Positions 19,735 to 32,990 of a stretch of 64,000 nucleotides of DNA are shown here, piece after piece; within the stretch, counting starts at the first letter, position 1; every line of letters begins with the position of its first letter. A program made the position numbers and the translations under genes. The stretch lies in the NCBI GenBank assembly GCA_900312665.1, contig ONZQ02000015.1, positions 558,001-622,000 on the forward strand, in the 5' to 3' direction. The stretch is from Cephalotrichum gorgonifer. Taxonomy: Eukaryota > Ascomycota > Sordariomycetes > Microascales > Microascaceae. The notes beneath the pieces were generated by a model, which ran no database searches, had not been told where the DNA came from, and saw nothing but the letters and a program-made list of their open reading frames with translations.

Positions 19735-20691
19735 TTCATACTAAACGGGATGCTCGCAGTACCTGTGGCTGGGTAGAGGGTACTCAAAGGGTCATGACTG
19801 GGGCGAAAATAAGTAGGGCATTGCAAAACATCTCTTAGATGGTAGTGAGGGTCTTCACCAGGAAAGGTAGAAGGTTTTATGCCATCTATATAGCGCCAAT
19901 GGCTTCACATCACTGTGGTGCCAGCCAAGTAATGCGCCAGGAAGCGCGGGTAGCCCAGCTGGAGAATATCAACTCACACCACAGCAGCTGACAGCTAGAA
20001 AGGTTACCCGTCAGATCCAAGGTAGACAATTTGCAAAGGTCACATGGAAAGTCTTGTTTGGTTGGTGTAGGTACATGTATGGACCGAAGATGGAAGGCAC
20101 GACCGAAGTCGCTACAATGAGGAAGGAGCTGGCGCAGACCGACCTCGTCTCGCCCCTCGTTCCATCCAGGCAGCAGCCCGTAGGAAAGAAATACCACGAT
20201 CACTAGTCCAATCACTCTGCCGCCATCACGATGAAAAGACTTCCTTGAAGCGTCGACCCAGGCCAGGAAACATGGCCGATGAGGATACCAGGAACGCGAA
20301 GATGACTACGTCTTTGCGAGAGAACGATGGTGATCAGACGTCGACTACTCCCAGGCAGGCCACGCGCGTCTGAGGAGGTCAAGATCGTCGAGAAACTTGG
20401 GCTTGTTTCGACAGCGGTCCGGAATAACCAGACGCGCCCTGAGGATGAGGATGAGAACAGCAAGTCATTGATGTTGAGTACTGAGGAGGACGCGCTCGGC
20501 AATAATTCTACCCCGTCCCACCGGGGCCCTACCGCCACTTCGACTCAGATCGAACCTCTCACCGCTGATGGACAGCAAGGTTCTACATAAAGCCGCAAGT
20601 CCTCGTATGTGTTGCCTTTTCCCTCTTCGTTTCACCGTTTCTATTCAGTTACCAATTTCCTCATCGATGCAGCGTCGAGGCCGCGCTGCCC
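19735..20691. other. Spacer before the GNAT-ankyrin remnant
   Basis: Mostly non-coding. A frame of 87 codons at 20327-20590 (acidic, polar, low-complexity) could be an old upstream exon of the following pseudogene or chance. I could not support it as a gene. Confidence 0.35.
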
Positions 20692-22499
20692 ATGGACGAC
20701 GATATGGGCTCCGACGACAACGACAACGAGGACACCTAAGACGGCTACCCAGAGCAGCACGATCACGGAAGCACCCAGGTATCTGAACATCATTCCACAA
20801 TCTCCGTCGCGCGTCTCAAATGGATGGAGAAGATCAACGGGAAAGCGGTTGCCGCAGACATCCAGATTGCGTACTGCGATGCCAAACTCATCCGACGCGA
20901 CCAGGATACGCCGTGATTTCTGGACCAAAATGGAGGGGCCTAGTCAAGAAACATCAAAACTTGCATTCGATCTCTTCGACAGGTACGGGCGACTGCAGCG
21001 AGAGTACTTTCATCATGAGGTACGGAAGGGAACCGGTGTCTGGGGAGAGGAGCTCGATATTGGCGACGTCCTCCTCTTCGAGACAATATCCGTCAAAGCT
21101 GAGTGGCGTCGCTAAAAAAATCGCTACAAATTTCGTACAAGATACGCTGAACGTGGCCCGAGTGAAGTCGACTCATTTTTGCCCTTGCCCAGCCAGGCTA
21201 TCTGACGAGGGAACTACCAGCATTCGAAACCAAGGAAGACGAAAAGAAGGCAATTTTCGACATGATAGGAACAGCAGAGAGGTTCTGGAGATCTCTGGGG
21301 TTCCGAAGCGTCGGATCGTCGGGGTGGATGGCATTTACTGATAACGCCAGCCACCCCTCTCGACAAATATCAGCTGCAGAAGATTGGGAGGATCCTCGAG
21401 ATGCAGGTTCCCCAGGCTCAGCCCCCGAAGCACTGAGCGAGGTCACGGACGTCTTATTGAATCCAGACGTGTCGACTGCCGAATGCATCGAGCATCTTCG
21501 AGACGTGTTCGCCGGGCACCGCAGTCCTGCCTCCCGATTGACAAGGACGGAAACACAATCCTCCACATCGCCGCCCAGGGCCGGAAGACAGAAGCGATCG
21601 TCCATCTTTTGTCAGCTTTCCCTACTCTAGCAGACATACGCAACATCGACGGCTACACACCTTCCGAAGCCCTTCAGGTGAGTCTAGAGATGGCGAGAAC
21701 TCGGGTAGCGCATGGGCTTCGCACTACTGTGATGTCGGACGAGTTCTGGGGCTTTAGCCATAAGGACATTGACTGCCTCGCCGCCCTCACGAATACTGTC
21801 ATCCTAGACCTCTCCAAAGTCTCCGAACGAGAGTTGTCGGCAATCTGGTCGTCCACGACCAGTCGGCATGGCATAGCCTCTCGACACGACATTATCCACG
21901 CTACGCTGCGAATGAAGTACGGTTGCACGTGTGGAGCCTGTATTTGTGGAATCCTCAGCCCCAGGATGCGGTTCGCGATACTCCGCGCGGCGGAATTTTG
22001 TCACGAGCAACTGGTATGGGACCTAGACAATACGGATATTTCAGGTCCTGGCTGGGTCCATGACAACGACCACTATCTGAGATTTCTCTCGGGTTTGGTG
22101 CGACAGAACCTGGCTGCCAACGAATCCTCGAGAAGGGGGTTCGCCAATATGTTTGATTACGTCGCCAGCTGTCTAAGGGAGGAGCGACTGCCCACCAAGG
22201 AGAACGTCCTCGAGTTGTATCGCAACAGATCGAGCGAGTGGCCACCAGTGACGAAGCACTACCTCGAGCGTGGAGGAACCGTGGCTGCTGTGGCATCCAT
22301 GGTTTTCCAGGGGGCTATGGCATGGGACGAGTGGGCCGGGGATGGACTTCACAGGATGGTCTTTGGGGAGCAAATCGACGAGCTTCCGCCGTGCCGCAAC
22401 GACCATGAGTTCGGCTTCGTCAGTGGAATGTGTGGGTATAATCTGTGTCCGGATGATCTCCTCTTTGCAAGCACTCTCGAGTCCTTGTTCGGCATGTAA
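20692..22499 (+). pseudogene. Decayed GNAT-acetyltransferase/ankyrin-type fungal gene
   Basis: The trace begins at 20692 in frame 1 (MDDDMGSDDNDNEDT), hits a stop at 20737-20739 and continues (STISVARLKWMEKINGKAVA). It shifts to frame 2 near 20905 (SKLAFDLFDRYGRLQREYF), to frame 3 near 21112 at an A-run, to frame 1 near 21185 (LTRELPAFETKE, RFWRSLGFRSVGSSGW) and to frame 3 near 21515. The last part (21520-22499) is intact. It has one ankyrin repeat (DGNTILHIAAQGRKTEAIVHLL) followed by a Cys-containing GCTCGACICGILSPRM stretch and a helical tail ending at 22499. The layout matches a fungal family with an N-terminal GNAT-like fold and ankyrin tail, as I remember it. One nonsense codon and four frameshifts argue for decay. 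A shorter 3' transcript may survive. Confidence 0.65.
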
Positions 22500-22931
22500 G
22501 TGGTTTCTAGAGTCAGTGGGATGATACAAATATCTGGCATAGGTTTATGTCAGGATTAGGGAACGTCGAGATGTAGGGACGTGCCATCGTGGTTTATTCA
22601 TTCTTGCGGATCGTCGCCTGGGCAAAGATAGGTGAGGGGCTCACGACGGAGGGCTTGCGGGCTGATATATGGAGTTGGTGAAAAGCGTCGATAAAAGGTT
22701 GATCGGCCAGAAATAGTATTAATTTTCTAAAAGGAAGAACGAGCAGACATGTTATCGAAACCTCAGAGTTAGTAAACACAAAACGCTTTTCCCCGTCTTC
22801 CCGTGGAGCTCTCCATCTGTTTCTCAACCCAGCTTGATCCCCATCGCTTCCCTTGCTTTGCGAACCGTCATTGCTACTCGTACTATCAGAGGCAAAGTCA
22901 AGGTCAAACCATGCACCAGACCTTCCCCCCT
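22500..22931. other. Convergent spacer before the DHA2 transporter
   Basis: No gene seen. It is presumably the 3' UTRs of the pseudogene remnant and the transporter. Confidence 0.4.
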
Positions 22932-24893
22932 CTACCGCCGATGCGGCAACTGCTGCAATTCCTCTCCTCCCAGGCGATGACCGGTACCTACGACAAGGGC
23001 CTCTACCTGCTCCTCGCTTGTCTCCCAGCCCTCGCGGTTATCCTTGGGAACCCTTACCCACATGATGTCCATGACAAGGGCCACTAGAGCGATCGCACAC
23101 CCAAAGAAGACAGCGGAACGGAGCCCGAGGACATGGTCATTCTTGTACTTCATAACCTGGCTCTCGATCGTGCCGGCAAAGCCGATGCCGAGACTGTTCC
23201 CGTAGAGGTTCAGCGTACCAATGAGGCTCCCCGCCACGCCCTGGTAGCGCCGCCCGACGCTATTGCTCGCGATGAGCTGGGCCGCGACGTATACGAAGTC
23301 AGGGCTGAGGCAGGACAGGATTATGGCGGGGAAGGCCTGCGCCCAATACGTCTGCTGCTCGGGCATCGTCGCGATTAGAAGGGTCGCCGCGACCACGACG
23401 ACAATACCCATAGCTAGGATCCACTGCGCGGCCATCCGCGGGAGGAACCACGCTGCCATGGCCACGGAGATGGGGCCGATGATGATGAAGGGGGTGTACC
23501 CCACTGCGGTGTCCATGACGGACCAGCCCCGCACCTGCTGCAGCCAGGTGATGGTGTACCACTGGCCGACTGCGAATCCCATGTAACTCATGACGACGAC
23601 GAAGATCAGGGCCGTGAAGGTCGGGGTCTTGAAGATGGTCAGGGGCATGACTGGCTCCTTGGCGTAGTTTCCCTCCCAGTAGAGGAATAGTCCGAACAGG
23701 ACGAGGGAGAGGATGAGGATAGCGATCAGGTAGGGGGCTTCCCATCCGGCCGAAGGCGCTTGACTGGGCGACCATTAGCGGGGGAACGGGAGTGAGGCAT
23801 TACCGGATTTCACGGTTTCTACTTACTTCCACACAGTACCGAATAGGATGAGGCTGCTAAGGCCGAGGACACTCCCGACAAAGTCAATCTTCCCATTCTT
23901 ATCCAGCGGCTGGTCGACGGGCATCGAAAAGTAGAGCGCCGCGATGATGGATCCCTGGAGCAGAGTACTGGGGAGATGTTAGCATTATACACCTCACCGG
24001 CCCGGGATATTGGGCGTGACACTGTGCGTGCGAGAGGGATCGGAAAACCCGTACAGGAAGATGAAGAGCCATTTCCAGTCCGTCGTGACCTCCGTAAAGA
24101 GCGCCGCTAGTAGGCCCCCAAAGTACCCCCCGACGGGCGCCGACGCGCCGAAGCACCCCAGCGCGACGTTCCTCCACCGGCCCGGCGGGACCATGAGCGT
24201 GATGGTGGCGACGCAGTTGGGCATGAGGATGCCGCCGCCGACGCCGGTGAGGGCGCGGGCGGCGATGAAGGCCACGTAGTTATTCGACCAGGCGTTCATG
24301 AAGGTGAAGAGGGTGAAGATGCCGGCGCCGGCGAGGAGGGTGCGCTGGTGGCCGTAGATTGTGCCGAGGCGGCCGCTGATGAGGACGAAGGCGCCCTGGG
24401 TTAGGCTTTAGGAGCGGTTAGCGTTGAAGTCTCTAGGGTGAACTTCACTTGTGAGAGGTGTGGTAGTAAGGGGGCTAAGGCAGTGTGGGAGGAGAAAGAG
24501 ACTTACGAGTAGGCCGCTGCTAGCCAGTTAGCCTGTCCGGGTCCGACGTCCCGACCGAGAAGCTCGCTAAAGGTGAAGCCCGCCGACACGGTCGTGAAGT
24601 TCGAGACGAACTGATGGGAGACGAAAAAAGTCGCTGTTAGCCCAAGCGATCGCTCCCGCGAAATAATTACGCGACTTATCGCGTTTTCATACCTGGACAA
24701 GGTTGACCATAATGACGAGGCCCATGATAAGCACCCTCCTCGACCTCGTCAGGCCATGGAACTGGTCAACGGCGAAGGTCCTCGCCTCGTTCATGGGCGT
24801 CACGAGGCCCGAGGGCGTCGCGAGCCCGGACTCGAGCGTGTCCCTGGCGGGGAGCTCTGTGAGCTCCACTGCGACGGTTCTGGTCGGCGCCAT
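22932..24893 (-). CDS. MFS multidrug/toxin exporter, DHA2 (14-span) type
   Basis: Predicted minus-strand exons 24893-24693, 24610-24507, 24405-24055, 23967-23827 and 23763-22932 join in phase to 542 residues. A cytosolic N-terminus of about 50 residues precedes the first span (VLIMGLVIMVNLVQ). Typical drug:H+ antiporter elements follow: an LTQGAFVLISGRLGTIYGHQ loop (in pieces) like motif A, and a motif-C-like ALTGVGGGILMPN. Many hydrophobic helices continue to about residue 525. Such proteins export small molecules across the plasma membrane. No biosynthetic gene is directly adjacent, so the substrate is unknown. The third intron uses donor GTACGG, chosen because it rejoins WLFIFL to TLLQGSIIAALYFSMPVD. 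Confidence 0.87.
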
Positions 24894-27800
24894 GGTGAAG
24901 CGAGGAAAAAGAAGGCCCTCAGATTTTATTGAAGGGATGTAGCCAAACTATACGGTTGTTTTTACCCACTAGATAATCGTAGTCAAAAGATGAGAGGCGA
25001 GGGGAAGGGGAAAGGAATAGATAGATGTAGGGAGAAAATTGGTCTTCTCCCCTCCCTCCCTCCTTCCCCTCTCGATTCTCAATTTTTATACGATCTCGTC
25101 ACATCCGATTCCGGTATCGTATCGTGGGTTCCTTCCCCGCGGTGGAGAAGCGGTCTATGGGTAAACCTATCGTAGCTGCCAGAGTCTATCCGAAGCTCCC
25201 CCGAAGGGGGGAGGTCCGACACGATGAAAATTCATGTTATGTGTGTGTGTGGAGAAGGTGGAGATATTATTAATGTATCAATCACATGTACTGACTGATG
25301 CGAGTAAGGCCCGTCAGCTTATATTCCCTCGTGGCCGCTTGACCATCTGCAAGCAGGTATGCTCTGCATACGGCGGTCCACTATTCTCCGTCCTCGTGAT
25401 GGCATGATTGGTAAGTTTGGGTGCAGTCGGAGCATAGCCGTCCGAATGGGGCTCTCTTGTCGCTGCATGTGGCTCCCCCCTTTGCCTTTTAAGTGCACCA
25501 CTAGTGGCTGTGCTGCATCGTATAGTGTCGGCCCGAGGACTAGTAATGCTAGTGTGACTGGCTATACGTCTAGGTAGGTACGATTGTGGCCAGGCTCGTC
25601 CCTGTTTCCTTCCGTCCAGGTTTCCATTATCCTTCCATTGCCCATCTTTCTTCGGCATGGATTACCCCCGGCACATCGTGGATCCACTGTAATGAGTTAG
25701 GGCCGAATAAAGCCCAGCTGACGGCTTAGGCCCTGTTAAAGCCTTCGTTCTGACTGCGCAGTCTCTAGCTGTCGTGCTAGCTCCACAGCCGCGGGGCCAG
25801 GTGATTCGTAGGGCGGAAGGGGTGTCGGGAAGCCATTCAGGGAATACAAGGGGAATTGACTCCCTTAATAATCATCAAGTGTTTAGAAAGATTGTTGAAA
25901 GCAGCGGGGTGATTGTACAAGATTTGTGACCTTCTATGTCTAGTACGTCAGCTATACATGCTCATGGCCCAAGCTCTCTATGTAGCACCCATATGGGCCG
26001 AACAATCTGTTTCAACCTTCCCAGACACTAATACACCCATACCCACAACGCCCCCGCCCCCCACAGCATCTACAGTTGGTGGCAGGCTGCCCCGGTAATA
26101 TTGGCTGATACTTCCTATATACCTAGTTTAAGGGGCGAGTTTGGGATCCATCCCGGGTACCACAGATGTTAATTTTAAATCTCCTCTTGGGGGAAGGGGC
26201 CGAGGAGGGAACAACACATCTCGCCCCCCTTTGCACCCTGTGTTGACTTGACCACAATGGCTTACTATTAACAACAAGGTGTCTTCCCCGCAATGTGCCC
26301 GCTAAACGTGACCTTCCGCTGTTAGCACACTCTCAATGGCACACAGCCATTCGCACCTCGTTCAGCTCCAGCCAGCAACCCCCGCGAAGCAACCCCCGCG
26401 AAGCGCATTGGGACAAGCGGGTGGGGGCGCACCTAGACAAGTGGGCAGGACGGTCACGTGACCAAACGGGCGTAGTGTACTCGTAAACATGGGCAGCAGT
26501 GCCCCAGGGCCGCCAGCAGGGGGGGCCAGCAGATGTCTCGGGGGGCCCCGTAAGTGCTGTACGTATCACGATGGTTTCAATTGCCCACTTTCCACATCGC
26601 GTGTATCATCTAAACATATCCCCCACCTATCAGCTATGTCGTCGAGTGTACATCGCGATAACATTATTTAAGCATAAAACCTCATTCGTTATCTGAGTGA
26701 TCCATCAAGGGGTTTGAGGCTAATTCGATATCTTGTGCGCCATACGGGCAATATGGAAGAAGGCTCTGAGCAGCCAGTGGGAAGACAGGTGGGGAATTTG
26801 GTAGATGAAAATCTAGTATTAAGAAGACCGGCAGGGGACTTGATGGATGAAAATACAGTAGTAGGAGTATTAAACGTCTTCGGGGGCCAAGAAATCGGTA
26901 TCTACTCGCCCCAATGATTTGATACTCACGATTGAAGGAATACAAGTACTTGAAATCACGGGTCCTGATCCAGTAGATTGTCGAAAATAGATGGCGGCCG
27001 ATCCGGGAGGAGGCACGGATAATGCATATACGGCTGGGAATTGGCCGAAAGGAAACTGCATGTAGTTAACATTAATACATACTTCAGAGGATTGAAAGAA
27101 GTCGGAGTATATAGCTCATACCCATCCTGGCACGGCCCGTTTCTATTGGACCGAGGCAAAACAATAGTAGTCCCAAACATGGTTGCGTCCGGGGGCCGCA
27201 AACAAAAAGGGGGACGGCCCGAGATTTCTCGGGCCAATACTAGTAACGGCAAGCCGGTTTATATGGGACAGCAGCCCACTATTCCCGCCGCCGACTGTGT
27301 TTCCACGCTCATCCAGATCCAGGGGAGGATTCAGTGGATTGTCGATGAGTACTTCGTAGTGCGATGAACATGCGCGGGGAACTAATAGTCGCGCGATCTG
27401 CGACGGTTGTTGACTTACAGAGTCCGGAGGGCCAATTCTTAATTTAGCTCATGATCGCCAGTCGGCACATCTCTCGGCAGCCTATCGATGCTGGGAGTCA
27501 GGGCGATCGCAGGGTGTGTCAGTCAGTCAGTGCGATGCATCAGGCGGGTTTCATAAATAACTGGTTATGGCTCATCGGGCGAATGCTCGCTCGGGCTGAG
27601 AGTCTTGGCGTTAAGACGTGTCCGTCTCGCGGCGTCGTAAAAATTGACGACGCGCGCCCCCCCTTCCCGCCCCCGGCCACTGTCCCGTTTCAGCCGGTAT
27701 CGGTTGTCAGCCTCCTTCCTGGCTTACATGGGGAGAAACAAGAAGACGCGGCGTGGGTTCCCCATTGTGAACATCCGGGGGCCAAGCTCAATAAAGAGTG

Positions 27801-28492
27801 GATAACAATAACGCTTCATCACAAGCACTAGTAATAGTCCCGCTCAGCCACATGTGAGGTGTGCGGCTTGTCAAATACCTGTCCGAGTACGCGTGGAAGG
27901 GTAATGGATACGTAGTCCCATACTGATTCAGCCCGCTAAAATGAGACGGCCTTGGCCCTGGGCCGTCGTGAAATCATATCGCGCAGATCGTTGGTGGGAG
28001 AAAGGAAGGACCGCCAAGACTGGAAGAAGTCGATCACTTCCCTAAACTCTTACCCATGATTTATTTTTGTCCTCGATTGTTGTCAATCGCCTCTCGTTCC
28101 GTTTCAGCCATTGGCCACCGTCGATCGGCCTTATCTCCAGGACGGAAGGGGCTTGTCTTAATGTCACTGTTTCACCGTTTCTTTTCATTTGGATCAACCT
28201 CCCTGCCCCCCCCCGCCGCGCGCCCTATTCTACATCAGGTCTTTTTGATATTATTCTGCTTTATTTTCCATTCTTACTTTAACAGTTCTGTATTTCCTCT
28301 TCCTTTGCGGGTTTCAATTCTTTTCTTTTCTTTTCGTTTTCTTTTCTTTTTCGTTTTCGAGCGACGTCTGAACTTGCAGGTCAAGGAAAGACGTTATCAT
28401 ACCCACATACAACTACGTTACGCCGTCGATAGTCTGTTTGACAGAACACGAGTCCCCTAGCACCGGCCGGGGGCTGAGATAATACCGGCGAA
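24894..28492. other. Gene-poor 3.6-kb region
   Basis: No gene that I can support. It contains a short GT microsatellite near 25239-25252, a perfect 14-bp tandem duplication (AACCCCCGCGAAGC) at 26377-26404 and a long pyrimidine tract (TTTTC repeats) at about 28317-28365 in the antiporter promoter. Several frames of 60-130 codons lack domains and look fortuitous. An old transposon too decayed to recognise is possible. Confidence 0.45.
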
Positions 28493-30554
28493 ATGCCTAC
28501 CCTGGACGTTAGCGAGCTCAACATCGTCTTGGCCGTGTTGGGTACGCTCCTCCTTGACCCGATCCGCCAAGCATTTGACTGACGCATTCTTCTGGACAGG
28601 CGCATTCACTGCCCTTTATGGTATCATCTCTATCAAGATAAAGAGAGTTTGGTACCTCGGCGAAGCTCGTGGGTCTCTTCCCTTTTTTTTTTTTTCTTAA
28701 TCGTAGTTCCGGTGGCATGAGCGCTGTCACTCGGCCCGGGGCGCACATTACGAGGCTCTGTGGCTAACGGAGTTTTCTACCTCGACCGGTAGTCCCCGCC
28801 GTCCTGTTCGGTACCATTCTTGGTCCTGTTGCGGCAAAGTTCATCGACTCTGAAAGATGGGGTTCGGCATCGCCCGGCCAAACGCCGGCCATTACTCTTG
28901 TTCGTACCGTCCCCCGTGTTCCCTCGGCCCGGGCCCAGGCCCTTCGGCCCCAACCCCCCGAAACTCTATCACCGACGACGCTAAAAAAAAAAAAAAAAAG
29001 GGACGTACATGCGCGTAATGATCGGCGTCCAGCTAGTTATTGCTGGCTTCCAGCTCCCCGCCAAGTACCAGCTCACCCGCTGGAAGGAAATGGCCATATG
29101 CCTGCTCCCCGTCATGACCTCCATGTGGCTCTGCACCACACTCTGCATGCTCGCCACCATCCCCAAACTTACCCTCCTCGCCGCCCTCGTCATCGGCTCC
29201 TGTGTCACCTGCACGGACCCCATCCTCTCGCAGGCCATCGCCAAGGGCCCCTTTGCCGATAAGTACGTCGCGAGGGAGCTGAGAGAGATCATCTCGTCCG
29301 AGGCCGGCGCGAACGACGGGTTCGGATTCCCCTTCTTGATGCTGGCAGTCTATCTTATTCGGCACGCCGACCTCCCCGGGGCCGGCGAAGAAGTGGTTGG
29401 TGTCGGTGGGGGCGGGGTCGTTTCGAGGGCTGTTGGGCTGATTGCGCGCTCCGGGGAGGTCGGGCGGCTTGGGGGTGGTGTCGGGAAGGCCATGTCGGAG
29501 TGGTTCCTCGAGACGTGGCTCTACATCGTGCTGCTTAGTGTCGTCTACGGTACTGTCGTAGGTTATGGTGGTGGAAAGGCTATCAAGTACTGCCTTCGAA
29601 GGTACCCAACCCGCGTCCTTCATTTACTGCCCCGTACTAATACATCGGTACAGGAAGTGGATCGACGAGGAGAGCTATCTCCTATTCCCCACGGCGCTTG
29701 GCCTCTTCCTCATCGGTACCTGCGGTGCCATCGGTACCGACGACCTCCTCGCGTGCTTCGTCGCTGGGTGCGCCCTCAACTGGGACGGGGAGTACCTCGC
29801 CGAGACGGAGCGCCGCCACGACGAGGTCAACAGCTGCGTCGACGTCCTCCTTAACTTTGGCGGCTTCATGTACATCGGAACCGTCATGCCCTGGTCTGAG
29901 TTCCACCAGCCCGATATCACCGGCATCACCTACGGCCGCCTGATCGGCCTCGGTTTTTTAGTCATCCTCTTCCGCCGCGTGCCTACCATCCTAGCCTTCT
30001 ACAAGCTGATGCCAAACGTTTGCAAGAACTACAAGGAGGCTCTCTTCATGGGCTACTTCGGGCCGATCGGGGCTGGCGCCGTGTTCTACGTCGAGCACGC
30101 GCACCATTTGTTCCCAGAGTTGGGTGAGGGAGACCAGGAGGAGACGGATCTCGTCCGCGCAATGCGACCCGTTGTCTACTTCCTCGTGCTCTTCTCCATC
30201 GTCGTCCACGGGCTATCTATCCCTGCCCTCGATGTCATCTACCGCTACATGGGTGTCAAGCCCATCCAGGAGGATGCAGTCGAGCTGCGAAGGGCATCTA
30301 TACGCGTGGTGACGCCGGTAAACGCCGTCGAAGGCGACAAGGACACCTTCATCGCCTATAACCGCTTCTCGCGGCCTGACTTCGGCAACTTCTCCCTACC
30401 CGGCGGGGGAGGTATGATGCAGGAAGGGAGCCAAGAAGATCTGATCAAGATGAAGCCACAGGGACGCCCTCGGCGAGTCAGTTTTGGAAATCAGGCGCGT
30501 CCTAGCTTCGGCAATCAAGGACGTCCAAACTTCGGAAACCGGAATGTTGTTTAA
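28493..30554 (+). CDS. Na+(K+)/H+ antiporter, fungal Nha1/Cnh1-like (CPA family)
   Basis: Predicted exons 28493-28541, 28600-28668, 28793-28903, 29001-29601 and 29654-30554 give 576 residues. About a dozen hydrophobic helices span residues 10-460. Family segments include WYLGEA, the CTDPILSQAIAKGPFADKYV region and EAGANDGFGFP, whose Asn-Asp pair is the ion-exchange site type of this superfamily. It moves alkali cations out in exchange for protons at the plasma membrane. The cytosolic tail is much shorter than in yeast Nha1. It ends with three near-repeats of RPxFGNQ. Intron 3 is odd because a run of 17 A directly precedes its acceptor at 28999-29000. Confidence 0.88.
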
Positions 30555-31434
30555 CATGAGGTCTGCCGGAGAGGCATGGGGCAGCTTAAAGTCAAAATCA
30601 ACTGCGCCATGCCTAAATTTTTTTTTCCACCAGTTTGATATGTTAAATTTATAAAGACTGCATGGTAGAATGGTGTTTATTATAACTCGACGTAATGATG
30701 TTCCAAGTTCCAAGCGCCCGCACACCGCAGATGCCCGGTTTCCTCTATGCGTAGCTGCACCATGTATAGTGGTCCAGGGTAGAAGGGTGGCACCAAATGT
30801 TGGACTAATATGGAGACGTACAAGTAAAGAAAGGGATGTGAGAGCTAGCTTACGTGTGATGTACCCGCTTCCCAATTATGCCGTCATTAATACATGTATC
30901 GTGATGACACTTAGTGGCCTACATACTTTCATCACCCATCTAACTCCGTTGATTCCTCGCGCCCGTCTATAACTCTACCTACTTAATAACTCCATCATTC
31001 GTCTAGATATGTGCATTCCTGACGTCCGATCATGGTACGACCTGCTGCAAGTACTTCATCCCTGGTCGAGCTCCATTTATTCCTCATGTCCGATCCAATC
31101 ACAGTGCATTCTGGTTTGTTCAAAGGCTCCCTTCCTCCGACTATGCACGGTACAACCAATAGGCACAGTCCAAAATCGTAACATGATCACGGAGCCGCCC
31201 GAGATGGGCTGAGATTGCGGAGCCGCTCTTGGCCGGGTCTAGGGATCATGAATACGAATGCTATACGTCATGCCGAATGTGAATTCAATATGAACTGCTC
31301 CTTCCCTCCACTTCATCCTTCACAGTAGATAGATTTCCGCTCATATACCCATATACCCAAATACGCAGATACTCCTCTCCTATACTCATACCTACGCCCA
31401 TACCTGCACTCATAGCTTTACTTGTACCTAAACC
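30555..31434. other. Spacer and promoter of the zinc alcohol dehydrogenase
   Basis: No gene seen. The last 100 bp are rich in ATACCCATA/CTCATACC-like pyrimidine motifs, as in many fungal 5' leaders. Confidence 0.4.
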
Positions 31435-32569
31435 ATGTCGTCACCTTCAACAATCCCAACCGAGCAATGGGCGCAGGTCCTTGAGAAAACCGGAGGACGT
31501 AAGGCTCCCCCTAGGGTTCACAACGCAATCTTGTCTCCAGGCACCTAGACTAACAACAACTGCCCCAGCTGTCGTTTATAAGAAGATCCCCGTCAAGAAG
31601 CCCGGGCCGGATGAGGTCCTCATCCATGTCAAGTACTCCGGCGTCTGCCACACGGACCTCCACGCTGTGATGGGTGACTGGCCCCTCAAGACCAAGCTAC
31701 CCCTCGTCGGTGGCCATGAGGGCGCTGGCGTTGTCGTGGCGCGCGGCGAGCTCGTCAAGGACATCGAGATCGGCGACCACGCGGGCATCAAATGGCTGAA
31801 CGGGTCATGTCTTACCTGCAGCTACTGCGAGGCCGCCTACGAGCCGCTGTGCCCACACGTGCTTCTGTCTGGGTATACCGTCGACGGCTCCTTCCAGCAG
31901 TACGCCATCGCGAAGGCGGCACATGTGGCCAGGATTCCCAAGAGCCTGTCCCTCGAGGCCGTCGCCCCCGTGCTGTGCGCCGGAATCACAGTATACAAGG
32001 GACTGAAGGAGTCCGAGGCCAGGCCGGGACAGACGGTGGCCATTGTTGGGGCCGGAGGAGGGCTGGGGACCATGGCGCTGCAGTACGCCAAGGCCATGGG
32101 CCTGCAGACCATCGCAATCGACTCTGGCGAAGACAAGAAGAAGGCGTGCAAGGAGCTCGGTGCAGAGTCCTTTGTTGACTTCAAGACTAGCTCTGACCTC
32201 GTGGAGGATGTCAAGGCCGCAAGTTGGGATGGCCTCGGCCCGGACGCCGTCATCCTCCTCGCCGTCTCCGAGGGCCCGTTCCAGCAGGCCGCTGCGTACG
32301 TGCGGCCCGGCGGCACCGTCATCTGCATCGGCCTTCCCGCGCACGCGTATCTGAAGGCGCCTGTCTTCGACACGGTCATCAAGATGATCACGATCAAGGG
32401 CAGCTACGTCGGCAACCGGAGGGACACTGCGGAGGCGATCGATTTCTTCGCGAGGGGCTTGATTAAGCAGCCGTACAAGGTCGTGGGGTTGAGCGAGCTG
32501 CAGTCGGTGTTCGACAAGATGGCCAAGATGGGAATTGTGGGCCGGTATGTAGTCGATACTAGCCGATGA
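31435..32569 (+). CDS. Zinc-dependent alcohol dehydrogenase, Adh1-like
   Basis: Predicted exons 31435-31498 and 31569-32569 give 354 residues, the usual size for the tetrameric fungal class. Catalytic-zinc residues are seen at Cys48 (SGVCHTD) and His71-Glu72 (GGHEGAG). The structural zinc site is the four-Cys set C102, C105, C108 and C116. The Rossmann fold shows VAIVGAGGGLGTMALQYA and then an acidic residue, suggesting NAD+. It interconverts primary alcohols and aldehydes, probably in the cytosol because no presequence is visible. It may be a fermentative or ethanol-using isozyme. Confidence 0.93.
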
Positions 32570-32990
32570 GGTGGCTCCAGGATGGGGTCAACCAATGTCA
32601 TCGTCACTATCTGAGATAAGAAACTCAAGCTCCAATATAATGAATTGTCGGCACTCGATACTATGTACGGTTGGACCTTTTCTTCTGATTGCAGTAGGGT
32701 GATATGTGAAGCGTCCGTCGGACCAACGACAGCACACACCATTACTTACGCAACATGGTCCGCCTGCAGGGCCAAAACGAACGAATGAAAGGAGGCGGCT
32801 ACGCGGTCTCCCTATTATGAAACGAAAACTATCAGGTGGTGCAGTGCCGCATACCCCGCTTATCCCCTTCCCGGCCAAACTACTCCTCAGATGGCATCCC
32901 CTCGTGGTGCAGAACCTAAGCTATTGTTAGACCATCACCACCTGATAAGCCCGGGAAGTTATCTCGTACCAGGACTTAGACGCTCTTCAT
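32570..32990. other. Convergent spacer
   Basis: No gene or structured repeat seen between the alcohol dehydrogenase stop and the small secreted protein. Confidence 0.4.

Noticed and set aside
20327..20590. 87-codon acidic frame upstream of the GNAT-ankyrin remnant
   Set aside because: Could be an upstream exon, but no splice join to the remnant could be supported.
26714..27367. Two short plus-strand frames that looked like a possible two-exon gene
   Set aside because: No recognisable domain, no convincing splice pair and no codon bias like neighbouring genes.
28056..28460. 134-codon frame before the antiporter
   Set aside because: It covers the pyrimidine-rich promoter tract, so its Phe/Ser/Leu-rich product is compositional.
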